Positions 44,839 through 53,486 of a stretch of DNA of 64,000 nucleotides are shown here, piece by piece; the first letter of the stretch is position 1, and each line of letters opens with the position of its first letter. Both the position numbers and the translations under genes were made by a program. This DNA comes from CALODL01 sp942492115. GTDB lineage: Bacteria > Planctomycetota > Phycisphaerae > UBA1845 > CAIVHJ01. The DNA lies in NCBI GenBank assembly GCA_942492115.1, contig CALODL010000022.1, positions 1 through 64,000 of the forward strand, given 5' to 3'. The notes below the pieces were generated by a model. The model worked only from the letters and a program-made list of their open reading frames with translations. It had not been told where the DNA came from and ran no database searches.

Positions 44839-45623
44839 CACGATTGCGCCCCATCCAGATTACGCACCACCGACGGCTTGCGACCATCCTTGAGTTGCTT
44901 GGCCACGAACTGAGAAATCTGCCTGATTGCGTGACGCATCTCGGTCGCATTGGATTCAGGCAAATACTTCAAGCCCATCACAACTCCCGCTGAACCGAGC
45001 GGCTTGATGTGACGCAGCATTGTCCTGAAACAGAAGGTCCGTTTGATCTTGGGAAGCTGGAATTCAACAAGATAGCAGTCTCCGACCCGCAACATGCCTG
45101 GATCGACATCGATCGCGACGGCGGCCATACCACCTGCTGAAATGTTCATGATCTGACCGGACAATGGCGCGTCACCGTCAGGCGGAAGCCGCCGAAACTG
45201 ACCAATGACTTCGGAACAGCCCGCAAGGGAGACCCGACAATCCGTCCGTCGCTCGTGCCGGACTACGTGTTCCGGCAGCACCAACGCGACCCCCTGGGCC
45301 CCATTGTGCCCGGCAAGCCGAACCGGATATTCCTGATCAACATGAGTCCTGAATGTGTAGCGCTCATGGGCCATCATGAACGTCGCCTGCAGGCACGTTC
45401 CACAGGTCACGTCAAGCGGAACTCCACCCTCATACGGCCTGTCGATGTACAGCACATCGTTATCCATGTTTATCAACCGAGCGCCGGCCAGGCGCAGTTG
45501 GTCACGACCCATCTCGACCTCGAGCTCAACGAACGTACCTTGTTCACATGCGGCACGAAGTGTGTTGAGCTGAACCTGCTCATTTGAAGATGACGTAATC
45601 ATCGGACTTGGTTGTTCCCCCAT
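44838..45623 (-). CDS. PilZ domain protein (first gene of a PilZ cluster)
   Basis: The 261-residue product, with GGAGGT just upstream of the ATG at 45623, has an N-terminal domain containing GARLINMDNDVLYIDRPYE and a PilZ domain with RHERRTDCRVSL (RxxxR) near 128 and NISAGGMAAV near 160. Both halves of the c-di-GMP site are present. It heads the three-gene unit. The frame continues upstream to 45689 without features, so the shorter form is preferred. Confidence 0.85.
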   Translation of the reverse strand: MGEQPSPMITSSSNEQVQLNTLRAACEQGTFVELEVEMGRDQLRLAGARLINMDNDVLYIDRPYEGGVPLDVTCGTCLQATFMMAHERYTFRTHVDQEYPVRLAGHNGAQGVALVLPEHVVRHERRTDCRVSLAGCSEVIGQFRRLPPDGDAPLSGQIMNISAGGMAAVAIDVDPGMLRVGDCYLVEFQLPKIKRTFCFRTMLRHIKPLGSAGVVMGLKYLPESNATEMRHAIRQISQFVAKQLKDGRKPSVVRNLDGAQS

Positions 45624-45697
45624 GACACCTCCATGCACGCCCCCGCAGGCATGGTGGTGTGTGCTCGGCCGAGACCGGCTTCCCCTCATTCATTTAC

Positions 45698-45721
45698 GAG
45701 CCTCACAGGTCAATGAGGCTC
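45698..45721 (-). terminator. Hairpin beyond the flippase-like gene
   Basis: GAGCCTCA and TGAGGCTC form an 8-base stem around an 8-base loop, 33 bases after the stop of the membrane protein gene. No T run follows, so it is a weak candidate. Confidence 0.4.
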
Positions 45722-45753
45722 ATCGGTTTCCTCGTTCGAGGATCGGGTGAAGC

Positions 45754-46947
45754 TTACGATTCGGATCCGGTGGCGAGCGCCTGGAGTTGCTCGATTTTCT
45801 GGCTACTGGGACGGTGCGCGCCTGTTATCGGCACCAGGAAACCAGGTAGTGACCAGAAGAGCTGGAGGAGACGAATACCGAGACCCAGCAAGAGGATTTG
45901 TGAATAGCTGCCGTAGGCCCCCAGGAAGAAGATCTGCAGCACGCCATCCATCGTCCCCACGCCCTGCCACGTGATGGGCACGGCAGCCACGAGCAGGGCC
46001 AAGGCAATGTAGACATAGTAACCGGGATAGTACGATGCGCCATCACTCATGCCCACCCCGATCCCGAACAGAATCATGGAGGAAATGGCAAAGAATTGCA
46101 GGACGATTGTAATCAGCACTGCACTGAGGACAAGTTTCTTATGGTCACGCATGCGCAGTGTGGCAGCATCGATTCGTTGCAATTGATTCGAAAACGGCAA
46201 TCGTTCCAAGAGCGCATCGATTCTGATGATAGAGCGAATACGCCGCGAGAACACAACGACTACACCCACGGCCAATCCGGCACCGAGTAACCCAACAGGC
46301 AACGCCCATTCCCGGATGCGCGGATCGCCGAACTTCAGCAGAATGGTGAACAACGCGATGAGGATGAGACTGATGAGACCCACCGCACGATCCAGCAACA
46401 CAGTCGTCACAGCTTCGGTCTTGCGATCGGTGTGACACGAAACATAGTACGCTTTGAATATATCGCCACCGGTACTTCCCAGGGCAACGAAATTGAGAAA
46501 GTTGCCTGCGTAGGACAACTTAATGCCTTCCCAGTAACTGAGCTCGATATCCTGGGCACGAACCATCCAGGTGAACCGCACCGATTGCAGGAGCGCAACC
46601 GGCGCAAACAGCAACAGCGCTACCGTGAGCGTGCGCCAATCGCAACTTTGAGATGCACTGACCAACCCCACTTCGACTGCAAGACTCGCGTCATCGCGCC
46701 GTGCAATCTCAGACAGTGGCACGCGGCCCACGCTGGTATCAAAAGTGATTGCAGGATCGGCCAAATCGGGATGGGCCTGGCTCACTGCCAGCCAATTGGT
46801 CACGGTGACTTGGCGGCCATCAACGAGCGTGGCGCGATCGGATAGACTCACGCTACGAAGAACAAAATACATCGCAGCAACACAGACCACCGTCCGCAAC
46901 GCGATCGACACAATTTTCTTAGTCCGCGGTTGCACCACAACGCTCAT
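45754..46947 (-). CDS. Flippase-like (lysylphosphatidylglycerol synthase TM-type) membrane protein
   Basis: The 397-residue protein has an N-terminal membrane helix, a soluble loop of about 85 residues, then seven or so helices with the family's GNFLNFVALGSTGGDIFKAYYVS and LDRAVGLISL segments (about 148-190) and VPITWQGVGTMDGVLQI near 330. This is the UPF0104/LPG synthase transmembrane domain, related to lipid flippases. The ATG overlaps the stop of the DUF1570 gene by 4 bases (ATGA), so the pair is cotranscribed. Without the aminoacyl-transferase domain it is not an LPG synthase itself. Confidence 0.85.
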   Translation of the reverse strand: MSVVVQPRTKKIVSIALRTVVCVAAMYFVLRSVSLSDRATLVDGRQVTVTNWLAVSQAHPDLADPAITFDTSVGRVPLSEIARRDDASLAVEVGLVSASQSCDWRTLTVALLLFAPVALLQSVRFTWMVRAQDIELSYWEGIKLSYAGNFLNFVALGSTGGDIFKAYYVSCHTDRKTEAVTTVLLDRAVGLISLILIALFTILLKFGDPRIREWALPVGLLGAGLAVGVVVVFSRRIRSIIRIDALLERLPFSNQLQRIDAATLRMRDHKKLVLSAVLITIVLQFFAISSMILFGIGVGMSDGASYYPGYYVYIALALLVAAVPITWQGVGTMDGVLQIFFLGAYGSYSQILLLGLGIRLLQLFWSLPGFLVPITGAHRPSSQKIEQLQALATGSES

Positions 46948-48281
46948 TTCTTGCCAGCTTTGCCTGCGGTCATCGCCCTGGAGATCTCATTCCGCCACGC
47001 CAACTCGAGGCTCCGTGTATCCATGCCCTTGTAGTGTCGGGCGAGAGCGTGGTCGAATGCCATCCCGCTCTTCGTGTCGTCGATCACACTAACAAATGCA
47101 GCCCGGTCTCTCCGGATCAAGTAATCGACGATACTGTGGGCAATGGGATAGTAATGTCCCGGTGGGCTTGATGTAAACTGGAACAAGTCATCTATCCGGC
47201 GCCCCTGGGCAACAACCTGACGAGCCAGCCGCACAGAGTTTTCCCCCGTCCGACTCCGGTCAGGAACAACCCGTTCGGCGACGTAGTCCGCCAGCCCTTC
47301 CTCGAACCATGCCGGAAGCTTTACGGGCGCGCGATAGCAATGCATGAAGCCGTGGGTCCCTTCGTGCACCAGGGTCGTGGCAAACCGATCGATCGCTGCC
47401 TGATCGCTACCCAACCTCCGCAGGACAACGTGCACATATCCCGTGCTGTCCGTCTTGGCGTACCCCAGTGCGTCGCCGGCAGCGTAGTTGTCGAACTTCT
47501 GCGCGAATGCCTCGAACCTTGCCCTGTTCCTGAAACAGAACAGCGGACACTTGCCAAGCCAGATGGTCTCGTTCGGGCTGAAGCCGAACTCTCGACACAG
47601 CATCGAGTACATCTGCTCCGCCCAGTCGGGAATGAGATTGCGTGAAGACTCGGTCCAGTCAGTCCAGACCATGAAGTGCCGGGTCTCGAGCAGCACCAGA
47701 TCCGGCGCGACTTCGCGACGGACCTTTTCACCGAACTCACGGTAGACCTTCAAGATCTCCTGGGTTTTCGCTTCATCCAGGTTGAGGTAGCCGTTCGATC
47801 TGTCCGCAACCGGCTGAGCAGGAGGAGGCGTTTCGATGTCACGCAACTTCGTACGATTTCTGAAATTATTGGATTCCTTGGCGCGGCGAATATCACGCCA
47901 GGCCTGTTTGATGCGTGGGGCCATCGATGGATCACGGCTCTCCGCCTGACGGAACTCGCGCCCGGCAGCCCCGTAACGGTTTCTCGCGGCCAGAAAGTAG
48001 CCAAGATGATAATGGTCCTCGGCGGTGAAGTTTCGATCGGTGCCCCGCATGGCAACCAGCAAGGCCTTCTTGGCCATGTAGGCCGACGATGTGTCGATAT
48101 CCTTCCAGTCGAGAGCCATCAGCTCACCCTCGACATCCAGAACCACACCCGTGTCGTCGTGGTCCGTAGCCAGCCCCACGACACGCTGTCCCGAGAGCAG
48201 ACGTAGTTCGAGTTCGGTGGCCGCCTGGCCAGGCGTCACGGCCGCCACGACCACAAGCCAATGTGATATGTGTTGAATCAC
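46944..48281 (-). CDS. Exported DUF1570-type gluzincin peptidase-like protein
   Basis: Starting from the GTG at 48281 (GAGG 10 bases upstream), the 445-residue product has a signal peptide (ISHWLVVVAAVTPGQAA). The C-terminal half carries TLVHEGTHGFMH (HExxH near 306) and LPAWFEEGLADYVAE, where the Glu of EEGLADY is the expected third zinc ligand of a gluzincin. This is the DUF1570 layout, common in Planctomycetota. Residues 110-180 contain a TPR-like/helical stretch. It is the first gene of a two-gene unit with the flippase-like protein. Confidence 0.85.
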   Translation of the reverse strand: MIQHISHWLVVVAAVTPGQAATELELRLLSGQRVVGLATDHDDTGVVLDVEGELMALDWKDIDTSSAYMAKKALLVAMRGTDRNFTAEDHYHLGYFLAARNRYGAAGREFRQAESRDPSMAPRIKQAWRDIRRAKESNNFRNRTKLRDIETPPPAQPVADRSNGYLNLDEAKTQEILKVYREFGEKVRREVAPDLVLLETRHFMVWTDWTESSRNLIPDWAEQMYSMLCREFGFSPNETIWLGKCPLFCFRNRARFEAFAQKFDNYAAGDALGYAKTDSTGYVHVVLRRLGSDQAAIDRFATTLVHEGTHGFMHCYRAPVKLPAWFEEGLADYVAERVVPDRSRTGENSVRLARQVVAQGRRIDDLFQFTSSPPGHYYPIAHSIVDYLIRRDRAAFVSVIDDTKSGMAFDHALARHYKGMDTRSLELAWRNEISRAMTAGKAGKK

Positions 48282-48462
48282 CAAGATGGAACCTCGCCAC
48301 TTCTCTTGATTGTAGCCTCGGGAGGCTGGGCGCAGAAACGACCCCGACGGCCGGCTGCTCCAACCCCGGCAGCACACTTCGATTATCGGTCAATTGACGG
48401 GTCGGGATGATGTACCACGGATGCCCGGGGAGCCCATGCCACTGGGACCCGGGCCGAGGACA

Positions 48463-49806
48463 TTATGGGTCGTTGCTTCTATCTGGAATCGCCAGCACTT
48501 CGATCCCGTCCAGGCGATTCTGGAGCTGCTCGAGCTTGGCACGCCCGATCCGGATGTCGAGCTCCACGGCCTCCTCGAGGTAGCGACGATCAATGATGTG
48601 AGCATGTTTGTCCAGGAAAGCCAGCGCCCGACCATTTGCGGGTGTCGTGCGGATGGTCACCGAAGTATGGCGATCACGGATCTGGTCGAGCACCAGATCG
48701 TGGAGTACATCGAGGCCCCACCCGGTCTTGGCCGACACGCGCACGACACGCTGGCTGGTATGTTCGATAATCTGGGCAGCACTCGGATCGGTCACTGCGT
48801 CGAACTTATTGAGCACGATGACCCGTGGTCGGTCCTCGCACTCGAGTTCAGCGAGGACTTCTGTCACCGCGGCCAATTCACGCTCGGCGCTGGCGGAAGA
48901 CACGTCCACAACGACAAAGAGCATGTCGGCATGTATCGCTTCTTCGAGGGTCGCGCGAAAAGAGGCCACCAGATGATGCGGCAAGTCACGAACGAACCCG
49001 ACGGTGTCCGACAACAACGTGGTCAATCCGCCCGAAAGGTGCCACTGTCGTGTCATGGTATCGAGTGTGGCAAAGAGCTTGTCTTCGACATACGCCTTGG
49101 AGCCCGTGAGGGCATTCATCAGCGTACTCTTACCCGCGTTCGTGTAACCCACGAGAGATATCTGGTATTCGTGTTGTCGGGAGCCCAGTTCCCGTTTCTT
49201 GCGTTGATCGATCTCATCCAGTTTGCGACGCAAGAGCGCCAGCCGTTTGCCCACCAGCCGACGATCGATTTCGATCTGCCGCTCACCCGGGCCACGGGTA
49301 CCGATTCCACCAACCGCGCCAGCCGAAGTGCCTCCACCCGCTCCAGCGATTCGTTCGAGGTGGGTCCACATACCACGGAGACGGGGCGCGGTGTATTCGA
49401 GTTGAGCCAACTCGACCTGTAGGCGCGCCTGGTGCGTCTTGGCTCGTGCAGCAAAGATATCGAGGATCAGCTCACTGCGATCCAGTATCTTACGCTTGAT
49501 GACGCGTTCGAGATCGCGAATCTGTCCAGGCGCCAAGTCATTGTCAAAAATGACCAGTGTCGCATCACTTGCCTCGCAACGGTCACGAATCTCCTCGGCT
49601 TTTCCCGACCCCACATAGAACGCCGCGTCGACCTTCTGCCGCCGCTGGATGATGTAGTCCACGACCTCGGCGCCGGCGGTCTTGGCCAAACGATCCAACT
49701 CACCGAGCGGGTTCCGTGGATCGGCCTTGGAATCCGGCAACAGCACGCCCACGAGCACTGCGCGCTCGGCTTGAACCGCGAGATCTGTCCTGTGTAGTTC
49801 GGCCAT
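48463..49806 (-). CDS. hflX: Ribosome-associated GTPase HflX
   Basis: The 447-residue protein begins MAELHRTDLAVQAERAVLVG and has the N-terminal HflX domain with GSGKAEEIRD and IFDNDLAPGQIRDLE, the Gly-rich segment GGIGTRGPGERQIE, then the G domain: G1 GYTNAGKSTLMN near 215, G3 DTVGFVRDLP, G4 NKFD and G5 SAKTGWG. HflX splits stalled 70S or hibernating 100S ribosomes under stress. The frame is open upstream to 50001, but family alignment supports the ATG at 49806. Confidence 0.95.
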   Translation of the reverse strand: MAELHRTDLAVQAERAVLVGVLLPDSKADPRNPLGELDRLAKTAGAEVVDYIIQRRQKVDAAFYVGSGKAEEIRDRCEASDATLVIFDNDLAPGQIRDLERVIKRKILDRSELILDIFAARAKTHQARLQVELAQLEYTAPRLRGMWTHLERIAGAGGGTSAGAVGGIGTRGPGERQIEIDRRLVGKRLALLRRKLDEIDQRKKRELGSRQHEYQISLVGYTNAGKSTLMNALTGSKAYVEDKLFATLDTMTRQWHLSGGLTTLLSDTVGFVRDLPHHLVASFRATLEEAIHADMLFVVVDVSSASAERELAAVTEVLAELECEDRPRVIVLNKFDAVTDPSAAQIIEHTSQRVVRVSAKTGWGLDVLHDLVLDQIRDRHTSVTIRTTPANGRALAFLDKHAHIIDRRYLEEAVELDIRIGRAKLEQLQNRLDGIEVLAIPDRSNDP

Positions 49807-49891
49807 AAAGGCGTAACTCGAAAAAGGGTCTGGTGCGGCGAGGAGTCGACCGGCGGAGGCAGTATAGCAGTCTGTTTGTAGGCATGAAAGG

Positions 49892-49968
49892 CAGTTATCG
49901 GCCCTACGAGGCACCCGTCTGGTTGCACACCGACTCGCTGGGGCGTGGGCATCGTGAGCCGATAACTG
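49892..49968. other. Long-range inverted repeat upstream of the FG-GAP gene
   Basis: CAGTTATCGGC at 49892-49902 is the exact complement of GCCGATAACTG at 49958-49968, with 55 bases between. It lies between the divergent hflX and FG-GAP genes, so it may be a leader structure or a binding site. Confidence 0.4.
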
Positions 49969-50097
49969 AGCCACACCCGGCATCAGGCCCTCAGAGTGCA
50001 ACCGTTCGACGAGTAGTCAAGAGACCCCTGTCCTCGACCGACAAGAACTGCAGACGTGTAAACAGCCTGAAGGACCATCACAGCGGGGAGCTTCCCA

Positions 50098-51597
50098 ATG
50101 CGTATCTCGAGACGGTTGATCATCACTTGCTTTGCGACAAGCTTCACGGCGCTCATCACTGGCTGCCCAAGCGAGCCCAGTGTCGCCGGTAGCGGAGCCG
50201 GCGGGTTTACCCCGGACGACAAAATCGATTTCATCGATTGGCCCTCCACCCAGGTTGATCCCGGGTCGGAAGACACGGCAGGATTCAATCAGGTCATCAG
50301 TGCCGACCTCGATGGAGACGGCCTTCTGGACCTGGTCACGGCGGCATCCGAGTCACAACCGATCCAGTTGCATCTCCAGCAACGTAGTTCGGTCGGCACG
50401 ATTTCGTTCGACAGTTTCTCTGTCGCTGGATCCGGCCCGATCGTCAAGGTCAGCTCGCTCCGCGTGGCCGATATGGATCTGGATGGCAACCTCGACATCG
50501 TGTTGTCTAGCCAGGATAACGGCTTTGCCCCGGCGAACGAATGCGCCGAGCAACAGTGCTCACTCCTGATCCTGTTCGCTCCGCCCAACCCCCGCGACGC
50601 ACTGGATTGGGAGCGGTACAACCTGACGTACAACCATCGTTGCCGCCTGATCAACAACACACCCTTCACCTTCGACACCGTTGGGTTCGACGGCAATGCC
50701 ATGTGCTACGCGTCGATGGATGTCGGCGATGTCAACGGGGATGGCTTTCCCGACGTCGTCGCCGCACTCAATGGCTGCGACGATCCGACGGTGCCAACGA
50801 AACAGGTCGAAGTGTGGTTCAACCCGGGACGCAATCAGGTCCGCGACTTTGACGTGCTACTCGGTTCAACTTTGATCGATTCTGACTTTGACGGTGTTCC
50901 TGATAATTGCGTCGCTGACGTCGACCGAGCATGGAGTAAGACGATCTTGCAGCAAGATGTCGTGGACATCGGCAACGTGCAGTTGTCGGACATCGACATC
51001 GACGGCGATCTCGATGTTGTTGCCGTTCGCCCAGATTCGAAGACGTTCGACCTGACGTGGCAAGCCAATCCGTCGATTCCAAACGGCACGGTCACAAATG
51101 AATTCTGGGGCGGCGAGCGGCTCCATCCAATCGGAGAAAGTGATGCCGGTTTCAATCTCATTGACATCGGCGATCTCGACAAGGATGGACTCGCCGACGT
51201 CGTGGCCCTGTCACAAGGCGACCGCGTGGTGCGTTGGTTCCGCCGGCCACCCGATCCCGCCGCCCAGGAGTTCCCATGGCAGGTCTACAACCTCGTTCAG
51301 TTCACTGAACTCATCCCCACGGCGGTTGATATCGCCGACGTGGATCTGAACGGCCAGAACGACGTGGTGGCTGCCGCCGGGGGGCGCATCCGGTGGTTCA
51401 CTCCGGTGGCCACATCCCCGTTCGTCGCGTGGTCAGAGGCCTTTGTGACGGACGACCCGACGAGCGAAATCAACAGTGTCCACGCCGTAGACATCAACGC
51501 CGATGGCCGGTTGGACATCGCAGCAACGTTCGATCGGCCCGGAGTGGATGAGGATGCTCTCATCTGGCTGACCAATGAGGGCGACAATGAGCGCTAG
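50098..51597 (+). CDS. FG-GAP/VCBS repeat lipoprotein
   Basis: The 499-residue product has a lipoprotein signal (TALITGCPSE, Cys near residue 23) and repeated FG-GAP units with calcium-binding-type loops: SADLDGDGLLDLVTA, ADMDLDGNLDIVLS, GDVNGDGFPDVVAA, SDIDIDGDLDVVAV, GDLDKDGLADVVAL, ADVDLNGQNDVVAA and VDINADGRLDIAAT. This is a seven-bladed propeller in the cell envelope, probably for adhesion or carbohydrate binding. GGGGAG lies 9 bases before the ATG, and a strong terminator follows. Confidence 0.88.
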   Translation: MRISRRLIITCFATSFTALITGCPSEPSVAGSGAGGFTPDDKIDFIDWPSTQVDPGSEDTAGFNQVISADLDGDGLLDLVTAASESQPIQLHLQQRSSVGTISFDSFSVAGSGPIVKVSSLRVADMDLDGNLDIVLSSQDNGFAPANECAEQQCSLLILFAPPNPRDALDWERYNLTYNHRCRLINNTPFTFDTVGFDGNAMCYASMDVGDVNGDGFPDVVAALNGCDDPTVPTKQVEVWFNPGRNQVRDFDVLLGSTLIDSDFDGVPDNCVADVDRAWSKTILQQDVVDIGNVQLSDIDIDGDLDVVAVRPDSKTFDLTWQANPSIPNGTVTNEFWGGERLHPIGESDAGFNLIDIGDLDKDGLADVVALSQGDRVVRWFRRPPDPAAQEFPWQVYNLVQFTELIPTAVDIADVDLNGQNDVVAAAGGRIRWFTPVATSPFVAWSEAFVTDDPTSEINSVHAVDINADGRLDIAATFDRPGVDEDALIWLTNEGDNER

Positions 51598-51910
51598 TTG
51601 ACTTTATCCACACCACCCAGTTTCACACGACTGGGGGCATAGCAGCATCTAACGGCCGCTCCCGGGCTCGACTCGGGAGCGGCCGTTCTTGTTCGAATTG
51701 AGCCGCTGTAATTTAGGATTTTTTTGGGGTGGTCCAATACGATATCGCGCGGCCCTTGCGCTATGATTCGGTTGACTGATCGAGATCCTGGAGGGGAAAC
51801 CAGGAACCACCCGTGAGTAATTGCCTTACATCTCGGTGTGCTATCTGGCGGAGCGTCGCAAACCCTGGGGGGTCAGGGGGGGCAAGCGACGACTTGGAGA
51901 AGGGGCAGAA
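51598..51910. other. Intergenic region with terminator
   Basis: Between the FG-GAP gene and the isochorismatase-fold gene. It contains the terminator at 51651-51687; the remainder should hold the next promoter (TATGAT occurs near 51761, unproven). No further gene is seen. Confidence 0.4.
51651..51687 (+). terminator. Rho-independent-like terminator
   Basis: AACGGCCGCTCCCG pairs with CGGGAGCGGCCGTT, a perfect 14-base stem with a 9-base loop, followed by CTTGTTC. It ends the FG-GAP gene 53 bases after its stop. Confidence 0.8.
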
Positions 51911-52600
51911 ATGGCCAATCGTTTACCGTACATCATGATCGATATGAACACGCAGCGGGACTTCCTTGATGCCGATGGAGCGTATCCCGTGGCCAACCGT
52001 GACACCGTCGTCCCTGCACTGCGAAGGGTTTTCGCGATCGCGCGGGCGCGACACGTACCTGTGATTTCTGCCATGGATACGCACCGGGAGTGCGAGCGGT
52101 TCAATGGTACGCCGCGGCATTGCGTCGAGGGGTCACGCGGGCACGAAAAGGTCAAATTCAGCCTGCTGCGGAATCGCACCCTCGTCGAGGCGAACAACAA
52201 CCTCGATCTGCCGTTCGACCTGCTCTCGCAATACCGCCAGATCATTTTCCGTCGCCGTTCGCGCGATTTCCTGGGCAACCCCAAGGCCGACCGCCTGCTG
52301 AGCGAAACGCAACCCAAGAAATTCGTGGTTTTCGGAGTCGGTCTGGAGCGTTCGATCCGCCGCCTGATCCTTGGCCTGATCGGCCGAGGCCACCAGGTTG
52401 GATTCGTTGCAGCGGCCTGTGGATACTGGAATGAAACCGACGCAGACCTCACCAGTCGCTTGATCACCGCCAAGAGCGGCGTTGAGCTGGAACTCGAGAC
52501 CCTCGATGCCCTCCTGCAAGACGCGTCCGAGAAAAAGCGGGTCCAGCGCGTATTTTCGAAACCTCAGCCGAAGCGTTCCCGCAGATCGCTTGCGGGCTAG
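51911..52600 (+). CDS. Isochorismatase-fold (cysteine hydrolase) protein lacking the usual catalytic residues
   Basis: From the ATG at 51911, preceded by GGAGAAGGGG, the 229-residue product has the fold's opening strand with catalytic-type Asp11 (PYIMIDMNTQRDFL), a beta strand with HVPVISAMDTH, and the strand-turn FVVFGVGLERSIRR near 138-150. The family lysine is replaced by Arg in FRRRSRDFL, and the nucleophile position of GVxxxxCV is Ser148. It may be a pseudoenzyme, a binding protein, or a hydrolase with a changed mechanism. It is 27 bases upstream of the ferredoxin gene, so they may share a transcript. Confidence 0.75.
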   Translation: MANRLPYIMIDMNTQRDFLDADGAYPVANRDTVVPALRRVFAIARARHVPVISAMDTHRECERFNGTPRHCVEGSRGHEKVKFSLLRNRTLVEANNNLDLPFDLLSQYRQIIFRRRSRDFLGNPKADRLLSETQPKKFVVFGVGLERSIRRLILGLIGRGHQVGFVAAACGYWNETDADLTSRLITAKSGVELELETLDALLQDASEKKRVQRVFSKPQPKRSRRSLAG

Positions 52601-52627
52601 CACCCGGCTCGTTACTCTATCTGGCCC

Positions 52628-52909
52628 ATGGCCAAGAAGAAGAAACTTCCCAAGCAACTGGCGATCCTTGATGAGGATCTGTGCACCGGGTGTGACGCAT
52701 GTGTTACGGTGTGTCCGGTGGACTGCATCGACAAGATCACCGATCCATCCAATCCTGGCTACGCCATGGGCGTGTGTACGATCGATCTGGTGACCTGCAT
52801 CGGCTGCAAGCTCTGCGCCCAGGTCTGCCCGTGGCACGTCATCACGATGGTACCCTCCGACGAAGTCCTCAAGGTCCCCCGGTTGGCCGAACTCCTCGCA
52901 ATCGACTGA
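52628..52909 (+). CDS. 2x[4Fe-4S] ferredoxin-type protein
   Basis: The 93-residue protein contains two complete four-cysteine motifs: CTGCDACVTVCPVDC at about 19-33 and CIGCKLCAQVCPWHV at about 57-71, each CxxCxxCxxxCP. It is a small cytosolic electron carrier. The N-terminus is short and basic (MAKKKKLPKQ). The partner oxidoreductase is not obvious in the neighbourhood. Confidence 0.92.
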   Translation: MAKKKKLPKQLAILDEDLCTGCDACVTVCPVDCIDKITDPSNPGYAMGVCTIDLVTCIGCKLCAQVCPWHVITMVPSDEVLKVPRLAELLAID

Positions 52910-52917
52910 TCAGGCTC

Positions 52918-53346
52918 TCACCTTTTCCGTGAGCGCTGGATCTCTATCTCGACAAAATCGTAGTGGTTGCTGCGGTTGATACCCGGACAGGTCACGCCAG
53001 CATCATCCCAGGCGCGGCGCGAGACGAGATTTTCCGTCCAGAATGGCCACGTGCGACACTGCGTCGGGCGGGTCTCGTAGATGCTGCACGTACGCTTGCC
53101 GCCGCGCGTTTCGAGAAAGATGCAATCCAGTTCTTCCCCATTGCTCTTTTCGATGAGCGAGTAACGATTTCCAACCTTGTGAGTATAGTCCTCGATGAAC
53201 GTGTCGACATCGATGCCCAGTTGCCGCGCAATGTCAGCACGCTGTTTTGCGTTGACCCATACATATCCCGGGGGCCCGCTACAGCAGTTCCCACATTGCG
53301 TGCACTTGAACTTCAGGCCGTCCGCATACCATTTGTCCTTGCTCAT
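52918..53346 (-). CDS. YkgJ-like cysteine-cluster protein
   Basis: The 142-residue product contains the YkgJ-family clusters FKCTQCGNCCSGPPGYVW near residue 14, RTCSIYETRPTQCRTWPFW near 95 and VTCPGINR near 123, which probably bind an iron-sulfur or zinc centre. The ATG at 53346 starts MSKDKWYADG; another in-frame ATG lies three codons earlier. It converges on the ferredoxin gene with an 8-base gap. The role is unknown; E. coli YkgJ is uncharacterised. Confidence 0.85.
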   Translation of the reverse strand: MSKDKWYADGLKFKCTQCGNCCSGPPGYVWVNAKQRADIARQLGIDVDTFIEDYTHKVGNRYSLIEKSNGEELDCIFLETRGGKRTCSIYETRPTQCRTWPFWTENLVSRRAWDDAGVTCPGINRSNHYDFVEIEIQRSRKR

Positions 53347-53486
53347 GCATGCCATTATCCAGAAACTCGTACGGAGGACCACCAGTCCTGACCACGGGCC
53401 CTGTCGTGCCTGCAGCCTTGGATGTGTAGCGCTGTTGACGTAAACTGGCTGGCCCAAGGGCGAGAGACCTTCGGAAAGGCATCAGT

